From: Asterias amurensis
Taxonomy: Eukaryota > Echinodermata > Asteroidea > Forcipulatida > Asteriidae
Assembly: GCF_032118995.1 (NCBI RefSeq)
Contig: NC_092660.1
Coordinates: 6,091,501 to 6,155,500, forward strand
Reading direction: 5' to 3'
Length of the DNA stretch: 64,000 nucleotides
A program made the position numbers and the translations under genes. Positions within the stretch are counted from its first letter, which is position 1; each line of letters opens with the position of its first letter. Positions 11,151-24,775 of the stretch are shown in pieces. Below the pieces are notes generated by a model, which had not been told where the DNA came from, ran no database searches, and saw only the letters and a list, made by a program, of their open reading frames with translations.

Positions 11151-14100
11151 GATATAAACTGAGAGTGTTTACTTTGTCATGGAATGAGGCTATGGGGCAA
11201 TACAATTAAATAGGGAATAATAAACTCGCAGTTCCTCAATCTTGACTAGTGACAACAATGGCCTTTATTTTGTACCGCGCCATAGATCTGTCAAATGATA
11301 TTATACTGGCGCAGGTTATGAGAAAATTACAGTCTTGGCAAAAATGAAAGAGATGTAAATTGGTTAATCAAACAGAGTTAAGCACTGACAAAAATATTTT
11401 AGGAGGGTTTACAATAACATAGGGCCTACAGCCTATATTGTGAAAATTACCCCTTCATTGAATTGGACACGCCCACCCAGTCTCCCACCCAGCAAAACAA
11501 TCTGAGACAGTTAATACAACAAACATTAAGTGTCAAATTAGCCGGGCTATGACAGCCCAATCAAGGTTAAAAAATACCCGCCATTGCAATACATCATGTA
11601 TTGCTGATACAGTGTTGTAATATTATGCCTAATATAAATGAAACGCAATTTCAATGCTCTACGACTGAGCGTATCCACATCACGGTTGGGTTGGGGTTTT
11701 TTTTAATTTATGGAGAAAACGACTTACAAATACAAAGCTTGTTACATCAGCAGGGGATGGATGATGTACACGGGGAATTTAATCATTACAAGGTCAACAT
11801 AGTCAAGTGGTTTTTCTGCCGAGTCTGTATATACGTTTCACCGCTTCGGTTTGAGATGAGTAGGGATGAAAACCCAGCAAAGGATAAACATCTCCAGTTA
11901 TTTATACTGACACCTGAATCGGCGACTGATAATTGAATGTCAAATGTCATGCTGGTTTTACATTACAGCGATTAAAAATTAGCACGTCGTTTATGGCTGT
12001 GCGGTAGGTATATGGTTTGGCAATGTAGGTCTCACAGTTTTTCTCGTTAAAATGCCGAAACCACGAAGGTAGTTTTGTTATTGAGCAAGGGTTTATAATT
12101 TGCTATAACCGCTTATATTGTAACAATGTAGACCAACAGAACAACAGAAAACCCGCATACATTAAAACCTGTAGGCCTACATGTATATGGGCATAATTTG
12201 TGTGTGTAATTTATTTATCATAGTGCAATATACGCATGCAACACATTGCTGTGTATTATTAAGCACATGGTCGTAACTTACCCTGTCTTCTTCATGGGCG
12301 AGTTCAAACGTGTTGCCGATGCCACTTAGTGGCTAAACGCACCATGGAGTAGAGGGTTGATGGGGCCGGTCGATGCGATTGACCCGCGTTGATTCCAGGA
12401 CCACCACGCTCACATTGACAGTGAATCCGTGCTGATGAAAGGCTGGCTGAATATTACAACAATTAAAGGCACATTGTTGATAAGAATGTAGGCATGTTGG
12501 TTTGCTGCGTCCTCATGACATGGCCTGCGTAGCTATTTTTAGAGTGTAGCATGGTAGAACAATAGCAGACGACAACAGGATAATCTCACTTGACAGTTAA
12601 GTGTTGAAGCATGGTGGCGAGTGAGAGATGATAACTCCTCCAATATGACATTTGAATGTTGTTGATTATCACAGAGTATATGTAGTAACCCAATCAGCTC
12701 CTCATTCACAAGATTGCCGTATTGGCAACAAGCAAGAGACAGTGTGTGTGGGCACGAGCGCCTCTTCTCACCTCCAAACCGTTCTGTATGCACGCAGCAT
12801 GCAAGTAGTCGTCCTCCAAACCCCGGGTGGTGACTGACTAAAGAGAGTCCAGCCTCCCTCACCGAGCTACTACTACGAAGAAAATGGAATGAAAATTTCC
12901 TGTTCATATGATGATGACACGGAATGGGCTTGATGCATTGTGGCAGCAAGGTACTTGTGTACACGCGGCAAACGGGCTCGCTGATGACAGGAAAGCACCA
13001 GGCAGTTTATTATATGCTCTATCACGAAAGATGAATTATTAATGAATATGCATGACACGACATTTATTATGCACACGAGGAATTCCCGCGCAAAAAAAGC
13101 AAGCGCAGGTGCGAACTGCATGTGACGCCCCGCGTTTTTTCTTTCTTCTCTGCATCTAGCTTCTCCATACGTGGTTGCATAGGACTAGTTACCTGCGATC
13201 AGTGCAGATATAGAGTGACCCATCATCTCGGGAAATGTAATTAAAAACCAATCATTGATGTTTGAGCAATATGGTGACCATCTGATCTTGGGATCAAATT
13301 CTGCAACTATATTATTTACTTGGACAAAAGGGGAGATTTGAAGTGAATATTTGGGGGTGAATTTTAAATGAGCTTTATTGAAAAGTGTCCACCTTAATTA
13401 TTTATTAATAAAATAAACATTTACGGAAATATTTCTTGAATTAAAGACACACAGCCACACTCGTTTCCCACTTCTACAACAATCATTTAAAAATGTATGG
13501 GTTGTCCACTATGTAATATAGACTCCTCAAAATAAATCGTTTCTTATTACAATAAACACTCAAATCAAAACTTTAAACACACAAAAAACAGGTGAACATC
13601 TAGATAATGAAAAAAGAAATGTAATTTCCTCCTACTATTTTTTACTTCAAATATTCTGTTTCCAGTGCAAGTGTCACGCAAGGGCAAAGTGTTTTTACAG
13701 GTGCACCTTCCTACCTAACCTGTGATAACAACTTCCAACCTTTAATTTCAATTTCGAGTGCAGGTGTGTCGAGCCAATTTCATGACGAGTATAAGTATAA
13801 ATATTCTTCGCTTAGCAAGGGAAGGGTCACCGGCTAAACTGACTGTGATATCTGTTATGAATAGTAGTTGGTTCCCGTCTCTTTTCTGTCAAGCCAACTT
13901 AATTGTGTTAAGCAATATTTCTGATAAACAGCACCGTGTAAAGAAATGCCGGGTAGCACTGCAGATTAACTGTATGAGTACGTACAGTGGGGGAAATAAC
14001 ATTTAAGGGAATTGTGACATTGATGACGACACAATCAAATAATTTGGCATACAGTCAGAGAAGCCCAAAGCAAGTCTTTTTTAAAAACATATTAAAAAGG

Positions 14101-14278
14101 GAGAGAGTTACAAGAAATTTTCACTGTCAAAATGGCTGCCATTGCTTGTTATTCGTACATTTAGTTTTATTTTTTTAGGACAAAATCTGCGACATTGCCC
14201 TTCAGCCAAATATCTTTCTCGTGACATACTCTGACTGCACAATCCCACCACATGTTATGCTTCACACTTTAAAAACTC
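11151..14278. other. Unassigned, partly GC-richer sequence
   Basis: The part at 12280-13140 is less AT-rich than its surroundings and free of the common MITEs. It holds a 141-codon minus-strand open frame at 12539-12964 with no family resemblance. It could be regulatory or an exon I cannot identify. Confidence 0.4.
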
Positions 14279-14470
14279 CCGGGTCAGAATTGACCCGGAT
14301 TGCGAAGGGATCTGACACAATTCTGGGTCAATTGACCAGGAAATGTGTCAAAAAAATTGTTTTTATATAGTTTGAATTCTGCGTCAGTTGGACCACTCTT
14401 TTCTGCGATATTTTGACACAGATTCAGGGAATCTGAGGGCTTTTTTGACCTGAAGTGTTTAGATGGAGAG
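14279..14470. repeat. GGGTCA/TGACCC-rich repeat copy
   Basis: Shares GACCCGGAT, GACACAATT and GGGTCA/TGACC words with 9625-9800. Confidence 0.4.
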
Positions 14471-15052
14471 AGAACGGCCGCAGACCAAAATACCACGGGT
14501 TTTATGAAGGTCATTTTGGGCTGCGCGCGTCCCAATCAAGCGGCTTTGGCAACGACTAATGGCCGTTGGTTTCATCGATGGGGAATTCATTTGCCTGAGT
14601 CAAGGTTTGTATCAGCAGGCAAGTTGGGTTATCAAAAGCATTCCGAAGGGTTGTGCGAGGAACAGAATAATGTATTTGGAAATTCCTATTGGAATAATTT
14701 GAAGGAGGGCGTATAGTTGGTTATTCTAGCGTGCGACTTCAGTTCTTTAAAAAACAGTGGAATATATATGAAAAAGTACAGACATTTTCTTTATATCGAA
14801 AAGCAAACCTTTAAGGGGCAGCCCTACAATTTGCTGGCAGCCACAATGTTTTCCATTCTTTTGCTAATTGAGTTTTATCACTGGTTTTTAATCCTGCGAT
14901 ACATTAAGGTTGCTCAAAAAGGATAATGTCCTAAAAATAAAAGACTACTGTTCGGCATTTCAGCCATAGCCACTTCTGAAGCCGTAATTTCAGAGACCTC
15001 GTTTCTGATGGGCCTTCTCATGGAGAAATATAACCTTACTGCTCTGCATGCA
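14471..15052. other. Unassigned sequence
   Basis: Short open frames only; no similarity noticed. Confidence 0.45.
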
Positions 15053-15295
15053 GGGCCCAATTTCATAGAGCTGCTTAAGCAAAAAAATTGCTTAAGCACG
15101 AAAATAGCTTGCTCATTTTACACATGTTACTGGCAAAAAATCATGCCATGTACATTGCTTGTGACTAATATTTAGATGTTGTTTACTTAACATAACAATT
15201 GAGTGGAGTCTTAGCCGGTAATCTGATTTTATAAAGCAAAGATTTGTTTGCTTAAGCAAATGTTTTTGCTTAAGCAGCTCTATGAAATTGGGCCC
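15053..15295. repeat. M5 MITE
   Basis: Inverted termini GGGCCCAATTTCATAGAGCT and AGCTCTATGAAATTGGGCCC are nearly perfect, followed inward by GCTTAAGCA words. About 243 bp and noncoding. Best preserved copy of the family in the window. Confidence 0.85.
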
Positions 15296-15497
15296 AGATA
15301 ACAAAGCAGACAATAATAACGATTTTGCTTTAGAAAGAGGGAGTGCAACGCCCACAATTCTTCCAGATATGTGTTTAGTCGCAGCCTTCCAATCTCCAAC
15401 CACGCCCACCCCTTATAACATAATCTTAACATAACAAACAGCTGACAATTTCTAAGCGTAATTGAGTTAGCAGATGCAGAAAGCAGTGTGTTTTTGT

Positions 15498-15869
15498 TTA
15501 AAGACACACACCTTTGGTAGTTGTCAAACGCCAGTATTCTCACTTTGTGCATCCCTAGTGCATAAACAAATCTCTGAAATTTTTGACTCCATTGGTCATC
15601 GAGGTTGTAAGAAAATAATGAAAGAAAAAAAACATTGTTGCATAAATTTGTGTGCTTTCAGATGCCTATACAAAAGTCTTTAGACCTAAATAGTTTTGAT
15701 ATTTGATTTAGAAATTAACTCTTTCCTCAAAAACTACGTTACTTCAGAGAGGGCTGTTTCTCACAGTGTTGTATATGTACCATCAATAGCTCTCCATCAC
15801 TCGTTACCGAGTAAGGTTTTATGCTAATAAGTATCTTGAATAATTACCAATAGTGTCCAGTGCCTTTAA
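15498..15869 (-). repeat. M1 MITE
   Basis: Begins TTAAAGACACACACC and ends GTGTCCAGTGCCTTTAA, with a family interior. The core hairpin is diverged. Confidence 0.8.
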
Positions 15870-17843
15870 CCAGAAACTGATTATCCGGGAATGTCATGAT
15901 GATGCTTATTGATTGCGTCTAGCTTGCCGCTGAGTTTAGCTCAGAAGGTAAATTTGTTCAGAGTCGTGTTTTGTCTAGTCTATACTCCGCTCCTGGAATA
16001 AAAACCTTGGTTTGAGTGCACGGTCTTTATGGGTTGTCAGATTTGCTGATAACTTGTGTACGTTTTTGGTTCCCTGCTAAATTGGTTAAGAATTTTTTTA
16101 ATATTTTTTTTTTTTGTATTTGATTGAACATGGGTACCAGATCCATTTTAATGAAGTTAATGAGCAAAATACAAGGTACCGCACCAACCTCGCAACATGC
16201 TGACGTGACCCGCCCCTGGGAACTTTCTCTGAAGCCATTTAGGCTATTTACATTGCAAGTTCGCACACGTTTTAGACGTAATAGACTACAGACCGAATGC
16301 TAACTATATGAGAAATAAACGTTGCTTTAGTGTTTGAACTATATTTTGTGCGCGTGTCTATTTCTCCCCACGCGTGGAGTGCCAAAATGGCCGCAAGGAA
16401 GCCTCACTTATTGCTTTGGATGGACGTACCGACCCATTCCCTTTTATACAGCGTGTACAGTACGGACACAGCCTAGTAGAATATAACATTGACCTGCATT
16501 TTGGCTCACCTCCTTTGATTAAAATAGAATATTAAAGCGGGACAGTTTTTTTTATGTCCGCATTGGATTATCACTTTGCTGTAGTCGAGTGACGTGACAA
16601 AAGGATGATGACGTCATGCGCGCTACGCTAGCACGGTTGGTCTAACTGCCATTTACACACAGTATAATACCGAATTTAAGTTTCATTTTATCGACTGAAC
16701 ATCGTGAGACGGAAGTTATTCGATTTAATTGAAATCAGAGCTTTTCTATATTGGATTTGAAATCAATCCACTTAGTACAGTTTACTACGCTAATATAACG
16801 TAAAACATACTTCACAAGTTCCACTGTCATGCTCTCAAATAGTTCAGGTGGATAAACTCACTAGCAGTTATGGCCGGCCATTTTAGTTGGAAACCATCGA
16901 ATGGCGAACAAGTATGGCGGCTGACGTTACCAAAGAAAGGTCCATTCTGTCAGCGTGTGTCATAAACTAGATCTTAGAACTTGGCCCATACTTCATAATT
17001 CGATTTATGGCTCTGTTATATGCTGTGCAGCAAAGACTCGAGGTCTCCATGCATACAAAAATAGTGTCCACTTTTACGTATATATAAGAAGGGGAGGTTG
17101 TTGATGTGAATGATTGTAACTTGTAAGCACAATGTGAGTTGGCTGCAAAAACCCTGGGTGGATCACTGATATCTACTATTTTGACAGGATAGCGGAATTA
17201 GGGCGTTCATTGAAGTGACCAAAGCTCTTTTGAAAACACACATTCAAACAAACAGCTTGGGCATCCATGCACATCAGCGCATACAATATTGTGGTTTTTT
17301 TTGCAAATTCTTCGGCAAAACGCCTATTAATTAGTGCGTCAGTAAACTGCTGTAACATCCGGTGGATGTGAAAAGACATTCCATGTATAGCTATCAGTTT
17401 TGTTTTGTTTAGTTGTGTTTTCCCCCTATTTTAGGGAAATTCCAAGCTAAAAACTTGTCCACCGCATTACTAAGATTGAGCCACTGACTGGATCAGTCAA
17501 AATTGTGCCACTGCTGGATGACAGTGGAGTGGATACTGCTGCCATAGCTGCGCATTTCATTAACATCGCACTTTTATAATAAAATGTTGATCCAGGTACA
17601 ATAACGAAGATCGTTTATCAAGATCTAACCAGTGGGCGTGCTATCCTATAAATAACAATTGATTTTCATTTTTCTTCCTTTGTCACACGGCAATTCGACC
17701 ATGCAAGGTTTAAAACGACCGTGAAAGAACTAGTAGCTACCCTATTCTCATTCATAAATACCTTTTTGGTTAAAAGGCGTAACAAAGTAAGAAGCTCTGT
17801 AAAACCATAGAGCAAGGAATAAAACTTATCCGTTTCCGATTGC
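15870..17843. other. Unassigned sequence
   Basis: No exon or known repeat recognised. The stretch at 16350-17000 is repeat-poor. Confidence 0.45.
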
Positions 17844-18226
17844 TTAAAGGCAGTGGACACAATTGGTAATATTCAAAGACTAGCCTTCACAGTTGGTGTA
17901 TCTCAACATATGCATAAAATAACAAACCTGTGAAAATTTGAGCTCAATCGGTCATCGAAGTTGCGAGATAATAATGAAAGAAAAAATACCCTTGTCACAC
18001 GAACTTGTGTGCGTTTAGAGTTGATTTCGAGACCTCAAGTTCTAAACTTGAGGTCTCGAAATCAAATTCGTGGAAAATTACTTCTTTTCACGAAAACTAT
18101 GGCACTTAAGAGGGAGCCGTTTCTCACAATGTGTTATACTATCAACCTCTCCCCATTACTCGTCACCAAGAAAGGTTTTATGCTAATAATTGTTTTGAGT
18201 AATTACCAATAGTGTCCATTGCCTTT
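17844..18226 (-). repeat. M1 MITE
   Basis: Begins TTAAAGGCAGTGGACAC and ends GTGTCCATTGCCTTTG. It has an intact central palindrome GAGACCTCAAG/CTTGAGGTCTC. Confidence 0.9.
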
Positions 18227-18299
18227 GCAAATTAACATCTTTGATAGATTATAACTTTCTCGCTTTGTTCTGGATGCTTTCCCGGAATTCACAGCTACT

Positions 18300-18670
18300 C
18301 TATTTCTTTAAACTGATATGTTTTTGTTTGTGCTTTTTTATGCCTCTGACGAAGGTCTGGTTTGGATAAAAAAATATAAGGCCACCTCTACTACTATAGT
18401 TTTAATTATGAATGAAATAATGTGGTATCCATTATAAAGTAGGTAGATATAAGCCTATGGACATTGTATATACAATAGAATTTACATTATATTTTATATA
18501 TTAAAGTGATTTTGTTATTTTAATTTTACTATAGGTGGCCATGTTTTCTACAATTGTTTTTGCACGTTTCAACTTATTTGTTTTTATTCTATTTTGTGAT
18601 CGAGTGGGCCTTTGTTGCACCACAATGTGTTTTGATGTTTGTGCAATAAAGGTAATAAATTAAACTAAAC
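18300..18670 (+). repeat. Possible LINE 3' remnant
   Basis: A stretch from CTGACGAAGGTCTGG to TGTGCAATAAAGGTAATAA resembles 3' ends of non-LTR elements. There is no coding frame, so this is a weak call. Confidence 0.2.
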
Positions 18671-20334
18671 TGTGTATAGGCCTGTTATTATATTCATCTT
18701 TTCAAGTCTCATTGCCCGTATATTTGAATAATTAAATCTCACAGCATAAACAATTCCAAGAACCGCTGATCTAAACTGACAAAATAATACAATAATAAAA
18801 TTGACGTTCGAAATGAAATTTTAATGAAGGTCCGAATTTACATTAACCGTCACTGCCTGAAATGCGTTCATATAATAATGGCCTCATACACACATGGTTG
18901 GCGAAGCGAAGCCTGACGCACCAGTACTGCATAAACCTCAGGGTAAAGGCAGTCATTGCCAGTCAACTACAGGGCTAAATCTGAGAGCAGGCAAACAACC
19001 ATCGGCTTATAAACCTTTATCTGAACTCTTGATAAACTGTATAGTTATTATAATAGAACTGATCAAAATAAGAAAGTGCTGAGAGAAGGGCATCTTACAC
19101 GCCGTATACAATAATACAAGACAGGTTTGTAGAATTCGATTTTTTTTTTTTTTTTTTTTTTTTGGGGGGGGGGGGGGGTAATGTTTGTACTTGAAGAAAG
19201 TTTGTTGGTCACATTGGTTTACCCCATTTTATTACCGAAGTTCATAGACATTTGCAGTTCCCGACCAGTGTACAGAGTTCCAATAATGCCATGCCAGATA
19301 ACGTGGGAATAATTATTGTCAAATCGAATTGTTTTATGAAGTATAAGTATGGACTGTTTATTTCAGTACGGAGCTCTGGAAGTGCCACGCAACCTTTTTG
19401 AGATCCTGAGATTATTTGCTGCAAATGATGACGTCATAAACGTATAAAGATGACAACGGTCATAATAATAGCCAAACATTTATTCGTACGCGTATAATAC
19501 TATAATAATACAAAATAAGGAAATATTCTCTGACCTTGTGCCAAATTCTACGCTTGTGTTACTTATAAAAGCACAACTCCACTAAATAATTCCTCTATCT
19601 GCCCCTCTATACATGTAGTAGCCCATAATCGGGGAAATTAGAAAGATTGTGAACATAAAAACGGGGAAAAACTGTATGGATACCTATCTATGGGTATCTA
19701 ACCATGAGTTTAATTATTCCAAGATGGCCAAATACTTAGATATTTATACAACCAATGGCGTAGAACCCTACATTATTAACATATTAGTTCACATACAACG
19801 ACAATTAACTTGAAAGTCCACGGGTTAACAAACTATGCTTACGGGGGTCGCTAATGCAATGCATGCACCGTCACAAATGAACCCGTTGTAATATGAAATA
19901 ATATTACTCAAACCTCAGAAATCTCATCCAAATTAAACCGTCGATCTTGGATAACTCCCCCGCGATGCTTTTGGGAACAATTACGGCGGAAATGGACAAT
20001 ATTGAAAGAAAATAAAAAATTCCCCTCCAATTACTGGATATAATCTTGACAATAAGTAGGCCTATCGCATCGCCGGTTGGGAAGAGAAATTACCCAGCTA
20101 TGACGTCAGAGATTGCTACACCACAAGGTCGTCCGGCCGCGTATTAGCTCTCGTTATTATATCTGGTATTACTAAAATTCATTGCGAGTAATAAAAATTG
20201 CCTTTTCCTGAAATTGGAAGAAGATAATTTTCTTCTCTCATTCTTATCTTGATTCATCACGGAATTACGTTGATCGTTTCTGTCCGACGACTGTTTCTTG
20301 TTTTGACACAGATCAAGCATAATTTCCCCAAAAG
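18671..20334. other. Unassigned sequence
   Basis: Apart from the T/G run at 19140, no repeat or exon recognised. Confidence 0.45.
19140..19178 (+). repeat. Poly(T)-poly(G) tract
   Basis: About 24 T followed by 15 G. Length is likely variable and prone to assembly error. Confidence 0.9.
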
Positions 20335-20395
20335 CGTAGAGTAAAAACCAAAATTAATATCTTTATCCCCGATGCAAATTCCCATAGCTATCGAT
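20335..20395 (+). repeat. SINE-B tail fragment
   Basis: Contains AAAACCAAAATTAATATC and TATCCCCGATGCAAATT, the same tail words seen at 25861-25900. Confidence 0.55.
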
Positions 20396-20441
20396 GTTGA
20401 TGTCGTACACACGTTATTTAAAGTAACATTTCATAAAGCCT

Positions 20442-20821
20442 TTAAAGGCAGTGGACACTATTGGTAATTGTCAAAGACTAGTCTTCACAGTTGGTGTTTC
20501 TCAACATATGCATCAAATAACAAACCTGTGAACATTTGAATCGGTCGTCGGAGTTGTGAGATAATAATGAAAGAAAAAACACCCTTGTCATCTGAAGTTG
20601 TGTGCTTTCTGATGCTTGATTTCGAGACCTCGAATTCTAAACTTGAGGTCTCGAAATCAAATCCGTGGAAATTACTTATCTCTCGAAAACTACGTCACTT
20701 CAGAGGGAGCTGTTTCTCACAATGTTTTATACTATCAACCTCTCCCCATTACTCGTAATCAAGAAAGGTTTTATGATGATAATTATTTTGAGTAATTACC
20801 AATAGTGTCCACTGCTTTTAA
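20442..20821 (-). repeat. M1 MITE
   Basis: Full-length, with TTAAAGGCAGTGGACAC at the left, GTGTCCACTGCTTTTAA at the right, and a central GAGACCTC palindrome. Confidence 0.9.
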
Positions 20822-20939
20822 GGGTATAATGTGTTAACTGATAACACTGTATTCCACATGCAGTTAATTCACAATACACACTGAAACATTGGTTATATCC
20901 GCATTTTATGTGTCCCAACGTGTCATTTCATTTCATTTG

Positions 20940-21200
20940 TTCTGATTGTGAAGCTAAAGGACACTCAGAAAAGCAAACTAAATCACTGTCCTAGCCAAGA
21001 ACCCTGAAGAGAAGACAAGGAAGGAAGGAAGTTTCAGTTTTAGATATGGGAGAAAAACCCAAGAGAATTCTTTCAAGGAAAACCCACGCAGTCAGGTAGG
21101 GACTGAAAACCTAATCCACATAGTGGGATTCGAACCGGGGTCCCAGATGTGGAAGGCGAGGAATACGCCAACCCAGCCATTATACATACGACCACTATAA
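20940..21200 (-). repeat. tRNA-derived SINE (SINE-D)
   Basis: Read on the minus strand, the head has TGGCTGGGTTGGCGTA (A-box-like) and CCCGGTTCGAATCCC (B-box). A body with GGGTTTTCCTTG and GGGTTTTTCTCCC words follows. It was rejected as a true tRNA because the arms do not pair fully. Confidence 0.6.
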
Positions 21201-22041
21201 AACCTGTGGACGTTTAAGATCCAGGATAATCTGGATCACCGTAAATATAGGTTTCAAATTTGTAAGTACACTCGCGAGATCGAAACTAGTTTTTGTGGGT
21301 TCACTCGTTTCACAAAAACTACCATTTCAGGCAACAACAAATCAAAACACGATTCCCTGAACAGTCACTGCATGGGGAAAGACTTGGTTTTTGATATAAA
21401 TTTACAAGACAACCATCAGGCTAGATAAGAAAGCTCCGCTCCATTCTACAAATACGGAGCAAATCGCGCTTCTAACCATATAGGGTTACCAACTCACTCC
21501 CATGTGACACATTACGGTGTCGGTCTAAAAGCGCACGGTGCCACACACGTGGCCTGCTACACATGGTGATTTTAGGCGCCAACTTGGACACGCTTCGTTG
21601 CCTGTAGAAGCATTTCTTCGTGGTTTGCATTTCTCGACGGACCATGTTTCCTGGAAAACATGTCTACAGTATCTCCTAGGGAGCTCCTCCAGAGAGCTGT
21701 CCATGAATACCGACTAGTGTCTAGAGAAATTGCGACTCTAATTGCGAGTCTGACCCTCAATGGTTAAACGGGGGCACTAGAAGGGCACGTGAACTTATCA
21801 ACGCCTTGGCTCAAGTATAATCCTAGCCTAAATGCTATTATCTGGGAGTAAACCAGACCTAGGCAGTGCTTAGGCTTTTTAGGCACAAGATAACATGTAT
21901 TATGTATCAATTAGATGTAACCAGTGTTCAGACCCGGTAGTTCGAACAAGAATACAATTTGAAGTTTTCCAACTTTTAAAACTCGGGCTGTGACGTTGCA
22001 ATAAAAAAATATATTGAGAGACTTGCTACAACTTGCAACTC
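21201..22041. other. Unassigned sequence
   Basis: No exon or repeat recognised. Confidence 0.45.
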
Positions 22042-22376
22042 AGGGCAGTGGACACTATTGGTAATTACTCAAAATAATTATTACCATAAAAGCTCACTTG
22101 GTAACAAGGTTGATAGTATAAAACTTTGTGAGAAACGGCTCCCTCTGAGGTAACGTAGTTTTAAAGAAAGAAGTAACTTACAATGAATTTGATTTCGAGA
22201 CCTCAGAATTAGATGAGGTCTCGAAATCAACTTGCATCCGAAAGCACACAATTTCGTGTGAGAAGGTTGTTTTTTCTTTCATTATTATCTCGCAACTTTC
22301 ACATGTTTGTTATTTTACGTATATGTTGAGATACACCGAGTGGGAAGACTGTCTTTGACAACTGCCAGTGTCCATT
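22042..22376 (+). repeat. M1 MITE
   Basis: Left end GGGCAGTGGACACTATTGG and right end GCCAGTGTCCATT, both lacking the outer TTAA. It is shortened to about 335 bp; the central GAGACCTC palindrome is intact. Confidence 0.8.
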
Positions 22377-24454
22377 CAGCCATTTCGTTCAAACACCGCG
22401 TGTACGCATACGTACAGGGTGCAAGACTAGAATGCACATTGGGTTGTGCTGCATGCTTATGGCCCTAAAATGGCTTCCAGCGACTATGTGCTCAAAGAAA
22501 ACTACCATCCCTTAAGACACAGCTCTTTGTCTATGACGTTGTGTTACAAATCCAAACAAAATCACTAAGAAAACAAAAATTAGGCAGGCTGGAAACCAAT
22601 ACGAGGCCCGTGCCCAATAATTACCGATTTGCGGCTCCATGTGTTCACACTACATAAAGTCAAGAAGGACAATTCCCCTAGAAAGAAAAAAGCCATCGGT
22701 CAAAATATTTTGAATGAATATTTTCCAAAGAGGCAGTTGACACAGAACGCAAGAAGAAGAAAAAACGGGTCGTATATCAGCAGTAGTCGGATAAGTCTTA
22801 GAAGGGATAGAATTTCCAACTCCAGCATCAAATATCCGGATCGCGGAGACTCACCGTCAACTCGTTTTTTTCTTCTTTTTTTTCCCGAAGCCCCCCACGG
22901 GAGTATAGGAGTGGAATTATGGCGGAATTAAACAAGTGCTCATGTTTGTTGCCGGCGGGAAAATGTGAAGACTTCTGTCAGCTCTTCAAACGGTAACAAC
23001 ACACGCTGAGCGCGCTTTATTATTGGCATGATGGCTGCTATCACATGATACCAGCTATGCGTTTCTTTATCAACCATGTGTTGTCACTCCTTAGAGAGAC
23101 GGGTAAAGCCAGCCTGAAGATGATCGTCTGGGATTAGATACATGGGTGAACTTTGACCTTATTTGACGACAGTACACAACCGTAGTTTCTAGTGAAGACA
23201 ACCCTGTCCCCAGGGGCGTGATTCATTGGATAGAGTAGCAGCATTCAAACCTCGCGCTCAAGGGCAACAAAAAAGCTCATAATGCTTTTGTGTCGGCGGG
23301 AAAGGACTTGTGGAGCGAGCTGTCACTTTTATTTTCCAACGTGGAAATGGGAAACCGCGCCAACCTAAATCTGACATTCATCGTGAAGGGAAGCAGTGGT
23401 TGGTGAGGTGTACATCAACATGATGAGGGAGACGAATAGGGTGAAAAGAGTGGGTTGACGGACTCGTCAAGTAACAAAACACTGCATTTGGAGAGATAGA
23501 TAACCCTCTCGACTGAATTCCAATCTGATCAAGTTCGAAGAGTACGCTTTTGTGCAGAGACTTGTTATGTTAGTTTACTGAAGTCCTTCATCTGTTCGGG
23601 TGATAATCCTTTTTCTTCGACCGTAGCCTACTATGAAGGAATTCAATAGGGGAAAAAACTTTCTGAAAGAAACGTCCCCACTAATTAAATTTTGTCACAT
23701 CAAATGAAGAACTAGTTAGTTTGTGCCATCTATTTCTGCAAACAAAAAATGCAATCTCAAACGGGTTAAAAAGAGAGATTAAACAAACCGTCCCTTAAAT
23801 TGTCACATAGAGAAAAATACATAAGGTAACAGTTGTTACTGTCAGCAACTAGAGTTACATGCAATAAAACAATTTTATTTTTTACCTCATCTGCGACAAG
23901 ACTTGAAATAAATTGTACATAAAAAGTAACCCTTTTTTCAGGACGGTGTAAAGTTTATTCCAAATATTTATAAGTTTTAAATCGATTATGTACAAGTAAA
24001 TCAAATATACATTATATTAAGTGTCTAAAAAAAGGAAAATAAACCACTCACAAAAATAAACACCCTTCCCTTTTAAAGAAAATGCCTTGGCTAAAACTTA
24101 AAACACACTTTGAAGAAAAAAACATTAGAAAATGTTTTTTTTGTATTCACTATACTTTGAAGGTCTAAATCAAGAAGCTAAAGAACACAAAAAATCCTAA
24201 GCACAGAAACATTTTCTCAGCAAATATCGATGACCAGCTAAATCAACGTATTCTGAAACCATTTCACTAATTGATATTTTGCTAAGTGTATATTCTTGTA
24301 AGGCATACTACAGTATATGACTGCGACTGCAGTGGAATAAGCAATTTGTTTCAAGTGAGATTCAATTTAAAGAATCTGGTGCAATGACTTGCTTAGTCAC
24401 AAGTTACTGCTTAATTGTGAATTCCTCACACTATCAAGACAGTTGTTGTGCAAA
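22377..24454. other. Unassigned, with GC-richer part at 22600-23450
   Basis: The words CCGGCGGGAAAATG (about 22952) and TCGGCGGGAAAGG (about 23293) resemble E2F sites. A basic 100-codon open frame at 22629-22931 matches nothing I know. The AT-rich part from 23600 may include UBE2U 3' UTR or downstream DNA. Confidence 0.4.
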
Positions 24455-24600
24455 TGATTCGGGGCAAGCAAGAGACGGCGAACACAACACAAGATTTTGA
24501 ATGAATATATATGGCACAGTGGTACCAGGGTTTGCTCATCTGGAGGTTGGTACATGTATACCATTTGACATAACAAATGTCTATGGAATTCAAATCTAAG
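24455..24600 (-). repeat. Dispersed repeat R1, copy 1
   Basis: The minus strand carries GATGAGCAAACCCTGGTACC, then a GTGCCATA and an ATTCATTCAAAAT word. The same order appears on the plus strand at 47535-47625. Class unknown. Confidence 0.6.
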
Positions 24601-24675
24601 CGGTACACTGTGACTAGGCAAGTCATTGTACTAGACTATATTCAAATCTAAGCTAAAGCTGTCTTTGCAATGTTG

Positions 24676-24775
24676 TTAAAGGCACTGAACACTTACAAAA
24701 AATAAGCATAACAACTTACTTGGTAAAGAGCAAGGGAGAGCTGTTGATAGTATCAAACTTGTCCAGTGCCTTTAA
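24676..24775 (+). repeat. M1-related MITE, internally deleted
   Basis: Only about 100 bp, made of the two ends: TTAAAGGCACTGAACAC and GTCCAGTGCCTTTAA. Most of the interior is missing. Confidence 0.75.

Noticed and set aside
12539-12964. 141-codon minus-strand open frame
   Set aside because: No start context, domain or family resemblance, and composition like noncoding DNA. Kept only as an unassigned stretch.
21115-21185. Possible tRNA gene on the minus strand
   Set aside because: Arms do not pair into a complete cloverleaf and a SINE body follows.
22629-22931. Basic 100-codon open frame
   Set aside because: No similarity to any family I know and no splice support.
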